Origin: Arthrobacter_H rhombi | GTDB lineage: Bacteria > Actinomycetota > Actinomycetes > Actinomycetales > Micrococcaceae | NCBI RefSeq assembly: GCF_039526245.1 | Contig: NZ_BAAAIV010000008.1 | Location: 1-64,000 of the forward strand | Direction of reading: 5' to 3' | DNA: 64,000 bases | In this document: piece by piece, positions 38,988-47,076 of the stretch | Numbering within the stretch: position 1 is the first letter of the stretch | How the letters are laid out: every line of letters begins with the position of its first letter | The notes under the pieces: model-generated | The model's database searches: none | The model's input: only the letters and a program-made list of their open reading frames with translations | Told to the model about the DNA's origin: nothing | Position numbers and translations under genes: made by a program

Positions 38988-39091
38988 CTGCTGCTCCTTC
39001 GTCGTCGACGGCCCGGGGTTCCCGGCCGGTGCCCCGCCGGACCGCCGGAGGCAGGGGTTCCCAGCGTACCGCCCGGCCGCTGGCCGGATCA

Positions 39092-39097
39092 TAGACT
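39092..39097 (+). promoter_or_regulatory. Leaderless -10 element of the prolyl oligopeptidase gene (TAGACT)
   Basis: TAGACT ends 6 nt before ATG 39104; the six bases GGGCGC contain no ribosome binding site. Confidence 0.5.
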
Positions 39098-39103
39098 GGG
39101 CGC

Positions 39104-41221
39104 ATGGACAACACCGTGGACGCCACGACACCGAGCCAGGGCACCGCCGCCGCACCGCACGACCCCTGGTTGTGGCTGGAGGACATCCACTCGCCGCAGG
39201 CCCTGGACTGGGTGACCGCCCGCAACACCGCCACCGAGGACATGCTGCACGACGACGCCTACCGGGGTCTCGAGGCCTCGGTGCTCTCGGTGCTCGACGC
39301 CGACGACCGCATCCCGATGGCCACCAAACGCGGCGGTTTCTACTACAACTTCTGGCGCGACGCCGCCCACCCGAAGGGCCTGTGGCGCCGGACCAGCTGG
39401 GAGTCCTACAGGACGGAGGACCCCCGGTGGCAGATCCTGCTCGACGTCGATGCGCTGGCCTCCGCCGAGGGCATCGACTGGGTCTTCGCCGGTTCCCGGA
39501 TGTTGCACCCCGCCGACGGCGGTGAGTACCAACGCGCCCTGGTGCGCCTCTCCCCCGATGGTGGTGACGCCGTGGAGGTCCGTGAATTCGACCTGTCAGC
39601 GTCCGCCTTCCTGCCCGGCGGGTTCACCCTGCCGGCCGGGAAGACCCAGGTGGGCTGGGATGGCCCGGACGCCTGGTACGTCGCCACGGATTTCGGCCAG
39701 GGGTCGCTGACCCGGTCCGGATACGCGCGCACTGTGCGCCGGGTCGAACGCGGCATGGACCCCGCCGACGCCCCGGAGGCCTTCTGCGTTGATGCCTCGC
39801 ACGTGATGGCCTCCGTGTCGGTGGACCAGACGCCGGGCTTCGAACACGTCATCGCCACCGACGTCATCGACTTCTTCACCACCCGCACCTCGATCCTGCG
39901 GGCCGGCGCGTGGGTGCCGGTCGACGTCCCCACCCACGTCCGCGTCGGGGTCCACCGCCAGTGGCTGCTCTTCAGCCCCCAGCAGGACTGCGAGCTTGGC
40001 GGCACCCACCTGCCAGCCGGTTCGCTGGCCGTCGCCGACCTGGACGCCTTCCTCGCCGGGGACCGCACGGTGACCACGGTCTTCACCCCGGATGCGGCCA
40101 CCTCGCTGCAGTCGACCTCCTTCACCGCCGACTACCTGCTGCTCACCGTGCTGCACCACGTGTCCTCCCGGGTCCTGGTGGCGGACCCCGCAGCAGGCTG
40201 GAGCCTGAGTCCCCTCGAGGTGGGGGCCGGGGCGCACCTGGACCTGTCGATCGGGGCGGTCGACGACGAGGACCCGGAGACGGCGAACGACTACTGGCTG
40301 GTCTCCTCGGGATTCCTGACCCCCGCGACGCTCTCGCGCGGAACGGTGGGGGCCGGGGTGCCGGAGCCGGTGAAGTCCTCCCCCGCCCGCTTCGATGCCA
40401 CGGGCCTGGAGGTACACCAGTTCTTTGCCACCAGCGACGACGGAACCCGGGTGCCCTACTTCCAGGTCGGACCCGCCGATCTGGTCCACGATGGGGCCAA
40501 CCCGGTGCTCATGAATGGCTACGGTGGCTTCGAAACCAGCCTGACGCCGTCGTACTCCGGAGTGGTGGGCCGCGCCTGGCTGCGCCGGGACGGCGATACC
40601 GGCCGCGGCGGGGTCTACGTGCTGGCCAACATCCGTGGCGGCGGCGAATACGGACCGGAGTGGCACCGTGCCGCGTTGCGCGAAAACCGGCATCGTGCCT
40701 ACGAGGACTTCGCGGCGATCGCCCGGGACCTGGTCGCCCGCGGCGTCACCACCCCCGCACATCTGGCGGCCACCGGTCGCAGCAACGGCGGGCTGCTGGT
40801 GGGGAACATGCTGACCCGGTACCCCGAGTTGTTCGGCGCCATTTCCTGTGGTGTGCCCCTGCTGGACATGCGCCGGTACACGCGGCTGTCGGCGGGACAC
40901 TCCTGGATCGCGGAATACGGGGACCCGGAGGTGCCGGAGGATTGGGAGTTCATCCGCGGGTTCTCGCCGTACCACCTGCTCGACGAGGCCCTGGCCTCCG
41001 GTGCCCGTTTCCCGCGCGCCCTGATCTGGAGTGCGACCAGCGATGACCGGGTGGGCCCGGTGCAGGCCCGGAAGATGGCTGCCAAGATGCTCGACGCCGG
41101 GGTTCCGGGGATCTGGTACCGGGAGTCGTTGGAGGGTGGCCATGCCGGCGCATCGGACAACCGGCAGAGCGCGCAGATGCTGGCGACCAGCTACGAGTTC
41201 CTCTGGCGGACGGTCGCCTGA
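39104..41221 (+). CDS. Prolyl oligopeptidase family serine peptidase (S9A-like)
   Basis: Protein of 705 aa without a signal peptide. It starts with the S9 hallmark DPWLWLEDIHSPQALDWV, continues through a beta-propeller (about 70-410) and ends in an alpha/beta-hydrolase domain: NGYGGFETSLTPSYSG, YVLANIRGGGEYGPEWH, nucleophile Ser560 in ATGRSNGGLLVGNM, Asp about 647 in SATSDDRVGP and His680 in EGGHAGASDN. Likely a cytosolic peptidase for small proline-containing peptides. Transcription from TAGACT would be leaderless. It is divergent from the FAD-protein gene. Confidence 0.9.
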   Translation: MDNTVDATTPSQGTAAAPHDPWLWLEDIHSPQALDWVTARNTATEDMLHDDAYRGLEASVLSVLDADDRIPMATKRGGFYYNFWRDAAHPKGLWRRTSWESYRTEDPRWQILLDVDALASAEGIDWVFAGSRMLHPADGGEYQRALVRLSPDGGDAVEVREFDLSASAFLPGGFTLPAGKTQVGWDGPDAWYVATDFGQGSLTRSGYARTVRRVERGMDPADAPEAFCVDASHVMASVSVDQTPGFEHVIATDVIDFFTTRTSILRAGAWVPVDVPTHVRVGVHRQWLLFSPQQDCELGGTHLPAGSLAVADLDAFLAGDRTVTTVFTPDAATSLQSTSFTADYLLLTVLHHVSSRVLVADPAAGWSLSPLEVGAGAHLDLSIGAVDDEDPETANDYWLVSSGFLTPATLSRGTVGAGVPEPVKSSPARFDATGLEVHQFFATSDDGTRVPYFQVGPADLVHDGANPVLMNGYGGFETSLTPSYSGVVGRAWLRRDGDTGRGGVYVLANIRGGGEYGPEWHRAALRENRHRAYEDFAAIARDLVARGVTTPAHLAATGRSNGGLLVGNMLTRYPELFGAISCGVPLLDMRRYTRLSAGHSWIAEYGDPEVPEDWEFIRGFSPYHLLDEALASGARFPRALIWSATSDDRVGPVQARKMAAKMLDAGVPGIWYRESLEGGHAGASDNRQSAQMLATSYEFLWRTVA

Positions 41222-41230
41222 GGGCTGCTT

Positions 41231-41260
41231 TTGAATTTCGGGGCCGGTTATCGGTAGTCT
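41231..41260 (+). promoter_or_regulatory. Promoter of tRNA-Ser (GCU)
   Basis: TTGAAT (41231-41236), 18 nt, TAGTCT (41255-41260). The tRNA starts 23 nt after the -10. Confidence 0.55.
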
Positions 41261-41283
41261 GGGGGGGTTGCCTTTGCAGCGCT

Positions 41284-41372
41284 GGAGACGTGCCAGAGCG
41301 GCCGAATGGACTTCACTGCTAATGAAGGGTCGGGGTTAAACTCGACCGGGGGTTCAAATCCCCCCGTCTCCG
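41284..41372 (+). tRNA. tRNA-Ser (GCU anticodon)
   Basis: Class II tRNA of 89 nt. The acceptor GGAGACG pairs with CGTCTCC, discriminator G. The anticodon stem CTTCA/TGAAG holds CTGCTAA with anticodon GCT, reading AGC/AGU. A long variable arm is present and CCA is not encoded. Confidence 0.97.
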
Positions 41373-41375
41373 CTG

Positions 41376-41405
41376 AAAAACCCCTACTCAGGTAGGGGTT
41401 TTTTT
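41376..41405. terminator. Bidirectional intrinsic terminator
   Basis: AAAAACCCCTAC pairs with GGTAGGGGTTTTT around a three-base loop, with A and T runs on the two sides. It can serve both tRNA-Ser on the plus strand and the gene ending at 41410 on the minus strand. Confidence 0.92.
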
Positions 41406-41409
41406 GTGT

Positions 41410-42375
41410 CTACTTCTTGCCGAACGCCGTGAGCAGCTGTTCGACCATGTCTGCGGGCAGTCCCGTGTGCCGGTGGACGATCTCGGCCGCCCGCCCCAGC
41501 TTCCCGTCGCGCATGAAGCCCAGGAAGCGGCTCCTGTCCTCACCGGGCAGATCGCTGGCGCTGAACTTCACGTGGCCCTCGGGTCCGTCACCCTCGAAGC
41601 TGAAGTCGGCGATGTCGTCCCCCATGGACGCGGGGTTGCCGTCCACCGGTGCGGAGTCGAGCAGCTTGCGGATCGACGTGCGGTCCAGACCGGAGAACTT
41701 GGCCAGGAGGTCGGCCGCGCCGTCGAGGTCGCGGTCGCGCAGCAGGGACTGGAACTGGTCGAATTCGGCCGGCGGCAATTCGTCGGTGCCGAATTCGCGG
41801 ACCACCCCGTCCTGTTCGGCGGAGATCCTGAAGGTCGAGGTCTTGCGGCTGGCACCGCTGCCGAATTTCTCGGCCCAGTCGTCGGGGATGGTGAAGTCCT
41901 CGGCCGCCGGGTGCGCCGAAGCCGACGGCTCCGCCACGGCATCGGCGGCCGGTGGCTGCGGGTCCGTTGCGTCGGCCGCGGTCTCAGCTGGTGGTGTTCC
42001 GACGCCGGCAGAATCGGCGTCGGTGCCAGACCCAGGTGCGGCATCGGCGGGCCGGACGCTGTCCGCGATGGTTCCGCTTTCCTGGTGGACCTGCGGATGG
42101 GCTTCCAGGCTGCGCACCGCGATGATGCTGGCCTTGACGCCGGAACCCGTGGCGGCACGGTATTCCTGGACCGCCCCCATGAAGTTTCCCTGGGCGAGGT
42201 TCCGGTAGACGGCTCGATGCGCCTGTGCCCCCAGCTGTCCGGCGGCCTGCTGCGCTGACACGGGGCCGATCGCCGAGTTGACCTCAGCGGAGGTCTTTCG
42301 GCGCAGCCGGGTCAACAGCCACCAGCCGACGGCAATGACCAGCAAGGGGACCAGAACCCACAACAACGTCTCCAT
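41410..42375 (-). CDS. Membrane-anchored protein with three related helical modules, unknown function
   Basis: Protein of 321 aa. One N-terminal membrane helix (LLWVLVPLLVIAVGWWLLTRL) is followed by a cytosolic or periplasmic part with three similar modules of about 40 residues: NLAQGNFMGAVQEYRAATG, LLRDRDLDGAADLLAKFSG and FMRDGKLGRAAEIVHRHTG, each followed by a second helix. Between modules one and two lies an Ala/Asp/Pro-rich linker of about 75 residues. The module pattern (L..G....A......TGL......) recalls the C-terminal domain of ribosomal protein L7/L12, but that is a weak resemblance. ATG 42375 has TAGACT 6 nt upstream. I do not recognise a named family. Confidence 0.75.
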   Translation of the reverse strand: METLLWVLVPLLVIAVGWWLLTRLRRKTSAEVNSAIGPVSAQQAAGQLGAQAHRAVYRNLAQGNFMGAVQEYRAATGSGVKASIIAVRSLEAHPQVHQESGTIADSVRPADAAPGSGTDADSAGVGTPPAETAADATDPQPPAADAVAEPSASAHPAAEDFTIPDDWAEKFGSGASRKTSTFRISAEQDGVVREFGTDELPPAEFDQFQSLLRDRDLDGAADLLAKFSGLDRTSIRKLLDSAPVDGNPASMGDDIADFSFEGDGPEGHVKFSASDLPGEDRSRFLGFMRDGKLGRAAEIVHRHTGLPADMVEQLLTAFGKK

Positions 42376-42381
42376 GGTCCA

Positions 42382-42387
42382 AGTCTA
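42382..42387 (-). promoter_or_regulatory. Leaderless -10 element of the three-module protein gene (TAGACT)
   Basis: TAGACT on the minus strand ends 6 nt before ATG 42375, with TGGACC between. Confidence 0.5.
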
Positions 42388-42406
42388 GGGCCGCGGGGCC
42401 AGATGG

Positions 42407-44539
42407 TCAGGCGGAGACGGCCAGGACGAACGGGAGCACCGCTGGCGCACCGGCCTCACGCAGCACCCGGGTCGCCTCGGTGATGGTCCATCGGCTGTCC
42501 ACGTAGTCGTCAATGAGCAGCACCGGCCCGCGCAACTCCGCCAGGTGCCCGGCCAGGTCGGCGCCGACGCCGAGCTGGCCCCAGACTGCCGCCAACCGGA
42601 ACGCGCTGTTCCCACCGGATCCGCCCCGGGGACCGCCGTGCGGGTATTCCAGGGCGCCCAGGTAGGGCAGCTGCCCGATCCGGGCAATGCCTGCGGCGAA
42701 CGATTCGACCAGTTGCGGGCGGGTGCGCGAGGGCATGGCGACCACCGCGGCCGGGCGTTCGGCCCAGTCCCACTCGGAGAGCACCTGGACACAGGCGCGC
42801 AGCATGGCATCCTCGATCGGCGCATCGACGACTTGTTCGGCGGACGCCGCCAGCAGGGTGCGCAGCCGCGCGCCCCATCCCAAATCCGTCAGCCGGGCCA
42901 GGGCACGGCCGGGGCGGGCCTGGTCGTCGGGTCTGATCTTGCCCTTCAGGCCCACACCCAGGCGGTCCATGCCGCCGGGCCACATGGCGCGGGGGTCCAG
43001 CTGCACGCCGACACGTCCCAGCGCCGTCTGGGACCGGTCGCGGGCCTCGTCGCCGATGGTGTCCTGGTACCAGGGGCCAGCGCAGTTGTCGCAGCGGCCG
43101 CAGGGGGCGGCCTCGGGGTCATCGAGCACCCGGGACAGGAATTCCATCCGGCAGCCGGTGGTGCGTTCGTATTCGAGCATGGAGTTCTGCTCGTCCACCC
43201 GTGCCGCGGCCACCCGGGTGTAGCGCCCCGCGTCGTAGACCCACGGTTCGCGGGTGCGCACCCATCCACCGCCGACGCGTTCCACCGCGCCGTCGACCGC
43301 CAGCACCTTGAGCAGCAGTTCCAACGGGGAGCGGCGCAGGTTGACCCTGGCCTCCAGCGCGGGAACCGAGACGGCGGTGCCGGCTGCCTCGAGTTCTGCC
43401 AAGACCGCATGGGCACGTTCCTCATCGGGCATGGAGGAGGTGGCGAAGTACCGCCAGATCTCCCGGTCCTCCGGGCCGGGGAGCAGCAGGACATCTGCGT
43501 TGTCGGTGCCACGCCCGGCACGGCCGACCTGCTGGTAGTAGGCCACCGGGGAGCTGGGGGCTCCCACGTGCACGACGAACCCGAGGTCGGGTTTGTCGAA
43601 TCCCATGCCCAGCGCACTGGTGGCGATCAGCGCCTTGACCTGGTTCTCCTTCAGCGCCTGTTCGGAGGCCGCGCGTTCCTCGGGGTCGGTGCGTCCGGTG
43701 TAGGAACGCACGTCGTGGCCCGCCTCCCGCAGCAGCCGGGTGATGTCCTCGGCGGCGGAGACGGTCAGCGTGTAGATGATGCCGCTGCCGGGCAGGTCAT
43801 CCAGATGGGTGAGCAGCCAGGCCAGCTGCATCCGCGGACTGGGGAGCCGCAGCACTCCCAGGCGCAACGACTTGCGGGCCAGGGGGCCCCGCAGCGTGAA
43901 GACCTCGGCCCCGCCCACTGCCAGTTGTTCCTGCACATCGTGGACCACCCGTTCGTTGGCGGTGGCGGTGGTGGCCAGCACCGGGACGTTGGACGGCAGG
44001 GCGCCGATCAAATCGCGGATCCTCCGGTAGTCGGGGCGGAAATCGTGGCCCCAGTCGGAGATGCAGTGGGCCTCGTCGATGACCAGCAGGCCCATCCTGG
44101 CGATCAGGTCCGGCAGCTGCTGCTCACGGAAGGCAGGGTTGTTCAGCCGTTCGGGTGAGACCAGCAGCACATCCACCTCATCGGCGTCGAGTTTGGCGGT
44201 GATGTCCCGCCACTGGACCGCGTTGGCTGAGTTGATCGCCTCGGCCCGTACCCCGGCCCGTGCCGCGGCGGCCACCTGGTCGCGCATCAGCGCCAACAGC
44301 GGGGAGACGATCAGCGTCGGTCCCGCGCCCCGGGCCCGCAGCAGCAACGAGGCCACGAAATACACGGCGGATTTGCCCCAGCCGGTGCGCTGGACCACCA
44401 GGGCACGCCGGCCGCCGTCGACCAGGGCCTCGATCGCCTCGAACTGCCCGTCGTGGAACCGGGCGTCCTCATGCCCGACCAGCCGGCGCAGCACCTCGGT
44501 GGCGTCGTCGTGCAATTGCCTGTTCCGCGTTTCAACCAT
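42407..44539 (-). CDS. RecQ-like 3'-5' DNA helicase with C-terminal phosphoribosyltransferase-like domain (RqlH type)
   Basis: Protein of 710 aa. RecQ ATPase core: Walker A QRTGWGKSAVYFVAS, DEAH box with aromatic-rich loop VIDEAHCISDWGHDFRPDY, motif VI YYQQVGRAGRG. A four-cysteine zinc site follows (Cys in TTGCRMEFL and APCGRCDNC). There is no HRDC domain. The last 120 residues look like a ComF-type phosphoribosyltransferase: VVAMPSRTRPQLVESFAAG and VLLIDDYVDSRWT in the place of the PRPP loop. Mycobacterium smegmatis RqlH is described as a RecQ-like helicase with this kind of architecture. The start is ATG 44539; the open frame continues for nearly 400 codons upstream as antisense of the phosphomannomutase gene and is rejected. 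Confidence 0.88.
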   Translation of the reverse strand: MVETRNRQLHDDATEVLRRLVGHEDARFHDGQFEAIEALVDGGRRALVVQRTGWGKSAVYFVASLLLRARGAGPTLIVSPLLALMRDQVAAAARAGVRAEAINSANAVQWRDITAKLDADEVDVLLVSPERLNNPAFREQQLPDLIARMGLLVIDEAHCISDWGHDFRPDYRRIRDLIGALPSNVPVLATTATANERVVHDVQEQLAVGGAEVFTLRGPLARKSLRLGVLRLPSPRMQLAWLLTHLDDLPGSGIIYTLTVSAAEDITRLLREAGHDVRSYTGRTDPEERAASEQALKENQVKALIATSALGMGFDKPDLGFVVHVGAPSSPVAYYQQVGRAGRGTDNADVLLLPGPEDREIWRYFATSSMPDEERAHAVLAELEAAGTAVSVPALEARVNLRRSPLELLLKVLAVDGAVERVGGGWVRTREPWVYDAGRYTRVAAARVDEQNSMLEYERTTGCRMEFLSRVLDDPEAAPCGRCDNCAGPWYQDTIGDEARDRSQTALGRVGVQLDPRAMWPGGMDRLGVGLKGKIRPDDQARPGRALARLTDLGWGARLRTLLAASAEQVVDAPIEDAMLRACVQVLSEWDWAERPAAVVAMPSRTRPQLVESFAAGIARIGQLPYLGALEYPHGGPRGGSGGNSAFRLAAVWGQLGVGADLAGHLAELRGPVLLIDDYVDSRWTITEATRVLREAGAPAVLPFVLAVSA

Positions 44540-44546
44540 GCCCCCC

Positions 44547-44552
44547 AGTATT
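44547..44552 (-). promoter_or_regulatory. Candidate leaderless -10 element of the RecQ-like gene (AATACT)
   Basis: AATACT on the minus strand ends 7 nt before ATG 44539; a run of G fills the spacer and could instead serve as a weak ribosome binding site. Confidence 0.3.
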
Positions 44553-44625
44553 CCAGCGCGCACCGACGGGTGGGCACCGGCGCTCGACGCCCTGTGGATG
44601 ATCGCGTCGAGAGCGGGCCACCGGC

Positions 44626-44631
44626 TATGCT
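44626..44631 (+). promoter_or_regulatory. Leaderless -10 element of the phosphomannomutase gene (TATGCT)
   Basis: TATGCT ends 7 nt before GTG 44639. No ribosome binding site is present. Confidence 0.5.
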
Positions 44632-44638
44632 CGAATGC

Positions 44639-46054
44639 GTGAACGACGAGATTGATCTTTCCCTGTCCTTTAAGGCCTACGACGTCCGTGGCATCGTCGG
44701 CGAAACCATCAACGAGGAAATCGTCGAGGCCGTCGGCGCCGCCTTCGTCGACGTGTTGGGCCTGGCCGGGAAGCGCGTCCTGGTCGGCGGGGACATGCGC
44801 CCCTCCTCCCCCGCCTTCTCTGCTGCCTTCGCCCGGGGCGCCTCCTACCGCGGAGCCAACGTCTCGATGCTCGGGCTGATCTCCACCGACGAGCTCTACT
44901 TCGCCTGCGGGCACCTGGATGCCGCCGGTGTCGTGTTCACCGCCAGCCACAACCCCGCGGCCTACAACGGGATGAAGATGGCCCAGGCCGGCGCCGTCCC
45001 CGTCTCCTCCGACACCGGGCTCTACGAGATCCGCGACCTCGCCCAGTCCTACCTCGCCGAGGGCCTGCCGATCTCCGGCGACACCCCCGAGGGAAACATC
45101 GACACCCTCGACGTGCTCGCCGACTACGCCGCCTACCTGCGCTCGCTGGTGGACCTCTCGGACATCCGCCCGCTGAAGGTCGTCGTCGACGCCGCCAACG
45201 GCATGTCGGGCATGACCACCCCAGCGGTCCTCGGCGACGCGCTGCTGCCGGCGCTGCCGCTTGAGATCGTGCCGATGTACTTCGAACTGGACGGCACCTT
45301 CCCCAACCACCCGGCCAACCCGCTGGAACCGGAGAACCTCCAGGACCTGCAGGCCGCCGTCGTCGAGCAGGGGGCCGACCTCGGGCTGGCGTTCGACGGG
45401 GACGCGGACCGCTGCTTCGTCATCGACGAGACCGGCGCGCCGGTCTCCCCCTCGGCGGTCACCGCCCTGGTCGCCCGCCGCGAGATCGCCCGTGCCCGGG
45501 CCGCCGGGGAGCAGACCCCGGTCATCATCCACAACCTCATCACCTCCCGTGCCGTTCCCGAGCTGGTGGAGCACGACGGCGGCAGGCCGGTGGTCACGCG
45601 GGTGGGGCACTCGTTCATCAAGGCAGTCATGGCCAAGGAGGGCGCGGTCTTCGGCGGCGAACACAGCGCCCACTACTATTTCCGCGACTTCTTCAACGCC
45701 GACACCGGCATGCTGGCCGCCATGCACGTCCTCGCCGCGCTGGGCTCCCAGGACCGGCCACTGGGCGAACTGGCCGAGGAGTACGAGCCCTACTTCTCCT
45801 CCGGTGAGATCAATTCCGAGGTCACCGACAAGGATGCAGCCGTCGCCCGGGTCCTGAACGAATTTTCGACGCAGGACACCGTGGTCGGTACGCTGGATGG
45901 GACCACCGTGACCGCGACGGACGGATCCTTCTGGTTCAACCTGCGGCCGTCCAACACCGAACCCTTCCTGCGTTACAACGGGGAAGCCGTCGACACCACG
46001 ACCATGGAACGCGTCCGCGACGCCGTCCTCACCATCGTCAGGAGCACAGCATGA
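44639..46054 (+). CDS. manB: Phosphomannomutase/phosphoglucomutase
   Basis: Alpha-D-phosphohexomutase of 471 aa. It begins LSFKAYDVRGIVGETI, carries the catalytic phosphoserine in VVFTASHNPAAYNGMKM, the metal loop GLAFDGDADRCFV, the sugar-binding GEHSAHYYFRDFF and the phosphate-binding RPSNTEPFLRYNGE. It probably makes mannose-1-phosphate (and perhaps glucose-1-phosphate) for GDP-mannose and glycan synthesis. GTG 44639 is set by the TATGCT element and the family N terminus. It overlaps the next gene by 4 bp. Confidence 0.93.
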   Translation: MNDEIDLSLSFKAYDVRGIVGETINEEIVEAVGAAFVDVLGLAGKRVLVGGDMRPSSPAFSAAFARGASYRGANVSMLGLISTDELYFACGHLDAAGVVFTASHNPAAYNGMKMAQAGAVPVSSDTGLYEIRDLAQSYLAEGLPISGDTPEGNIDTLDVLADYAAYLRSLVDLSDIRPLKVVVDAANGMSGMTTPAVLGDALLPALPLEIVPMYFELDGTFPNHPANPLEPENLQDLQAAVVEQGADLGLAFDGDADRCFVIDETGAPVSPSAVTALVARREIARARAAGEQTPVIIHNLITSRAVPELVEHDGGRPVVTRVGHSFIKAVMAKEGAVFGGEHSAHYYFRDFFNADTGMLAAMHVLAALGSQDRPLGELAEEYEPYFSSGEINSEVTDKDAAVARVLNEFSTQDTVVGTLDGTTVTATDGSFWFNLRPSNTEPFLRYNGEAVDTTTMERVRDAVLTIVRSTA

Positions 46055-46533
46055 GCGAAAACACCACGGAGAACCGCCTGGCCGAACTCGGCGACGCCGC
46101 CCACCAGGACCTGAACAAGGTCCTCGGCACGGCCCTGGGAGTGGCCCGCGAGCAGCTCGAGACCAACGGCGTCTTCCTGCCGTTCGCCATCGGCCTGGAG
46201 CCGGACGCCGAAGAAGAGGGCGAACTGCGTCTGCTTGCCGTCCAGCCGCCGGAAGAGGAGCAGGATCCGGAGGCGGATATCGACGCCGAGGCGATGATGG
46301 AGGACCTGGTGACCCTGTTGAGCGGTCAGCGCGACCAGTTCACCGCCGTCGCCCTGGTCTCCGACGTCACCCTGATGCAGGAGGACCGCGACGCGGTGCA
46401 CGCCATGGCCGAGCACAGCCTGGGCGGTGCCGTCGCCGTGATCCAGCCGTACACCCCACCGGCAGCCGAGGGCGGCGAGTGGACGTTCGACGAGCCGAGC
46501 CCGGAACCGGGCGAATTGCAGATCTGGGCCTGA
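46051..46533 (+). CDS. Conserved protein of unknown function downstream of phosphomannomutase
   Basis: Acidic protein of 160 aa with alternating helices and strands: LAELGDAAHQDLNKVLGTAL, VFLPFAIGLEPDAEEEGELR, DQFTAVALVSDVTLMQED and GGAVAVIQPYTPP. It has no signal peptide, membrane helix or recognisable catalytic motif. It is coupled to manB by an ATGA overlap, so its product is made with the mutase. I do not recognise the family. Confidence 0.75.
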   Translation: MSENTTENRLAELGDAAHQDLNKVLGTALGVAREQLETNGVFLPFAIGLEPDAEEEGELRLLAVQPPEEEQDPEADIDAEAMMEDLVTLLSGQRDQFTAVALVSDVTLMQEDRDAVHAMAEHSLGGAVAVIQPYTPPAAEGGEWTFDEPSPEPGELQIWA

Positions 46534-46552
46534 TGCCCACCCGCGGCACCCG

Positions 46553-46990
46553 ATGAGAATCAACGCGTTCTCTGACGTCTGCCTGCGCATCCTCATGCTC
46601 CTGGCCGCCCACCCCGGGGAGCAGCTGACCACACGGGACATCGCGGCATCGATCCGCATCCCCTACAACCAGGTCAGCAAGGCGGTGCTGCGACTGGGCC
46701 AGCTCGGCCACGTCGACGTGCACCGCGGGCGGACCGGCGGGGTGCGGATCAGCACCACGGGGTTGGAGGCCCGCCCCGGGTCGATCCTCCGTTCCCTGGA
46801 CGAGCAAGTCGACGTCGTGGACTGCACGCGGGCCGACGGGTCGGCCTGCCCGCTCATCGTCGGCTGTCGACTGCGCAGTGCGTTCGCCCGCGCCCGGGAC
46901 GCCTTCTACGATGAGCTTGACCACACCACAGTGCGCGAGCTCTCCGCCTCCCCGGCGTTGGCCCGGCTGCCGATGCCGCCCCTTCCGTAA
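46553..46990 (+). CDS. nsrR: NsrR, Rrf2-family nitric oxide-sensing repressor
   Basis: Protein of 145 aa: winged-helix domain (INAFSDVCLRILMLLAAHP, TTRDIAASIRIPYNQVSKAVLRL, wing HRGRTGGVRI) followed by the iron-sulfur cysteines in VDCTRADGSACPLIVGCRL, spaced C-x7-C-x5-C as in NsrR. A cluster damaged by nitric oxide would release DNA. hmp, the classic NsrR target, follows 86 bp downstream with a dyad in its promoter. The start ATG 46553 is 19 bp after the preceding gene, without a clear ribosome binding site. Confidence 0.88.
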   Translation: MRINAFSDVCLRILMLLAAHPGEQLTTRDIAASIRIPYNQVSKAVLRLGQLGHVDVHRGRTGGVRISTTGLEARPGSILRSLDEQVDVVDCTRADGSACPLIVGCRLRSAFARARDAFYDELDHTTVRELSASPALARLPMPPLP

Positions 46991-47006
46991 CCGATTTGCA
47001 CCCTAC

Positions 47007-47023
47007 TTCTACGGGGTGTAGAA
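47007..47023 (+). promoter_or_regulatory. Candidate NsrR operator upstream of hmp
   Basis: Perfect dyad TTCTAC-N5-GTAGAA (47007-47012 and 47018-47023). It covers the -35 position of the most likely hmp promoter (AATACT or TAATAC at about 47032-47038). Confidence 0.55.
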
Positions 47024-47035
47024 ATGTTCCATAAT

Positions 47036-47056
47036 ACTTGCGGATCACACGCAAGT
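47036..47056 (+). promoter_or_regulatory. Second dyad at the hmp transcription start
   Basis: ACTTGCG (47036-47042) and CGCAAGT (47050-47056) form a perfect 7-7-7 inverted repeat over the -10/start region. It may be a second operator half-system or a 5' mRNA hairpin just upstream of the GAGGAG ribosome binding site. Confidence 0.4.
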
Positions 47057-47076
47057 AATCGATTTGAGGAGATCCG

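Noticed and set aside
44540..45727. N-terminal extension of the RecQ-like frame by nearly 400 codons
   Set aside because: It is antisense to the phosphomannomutase gene; homologous helicases start at MVETRNRQ.
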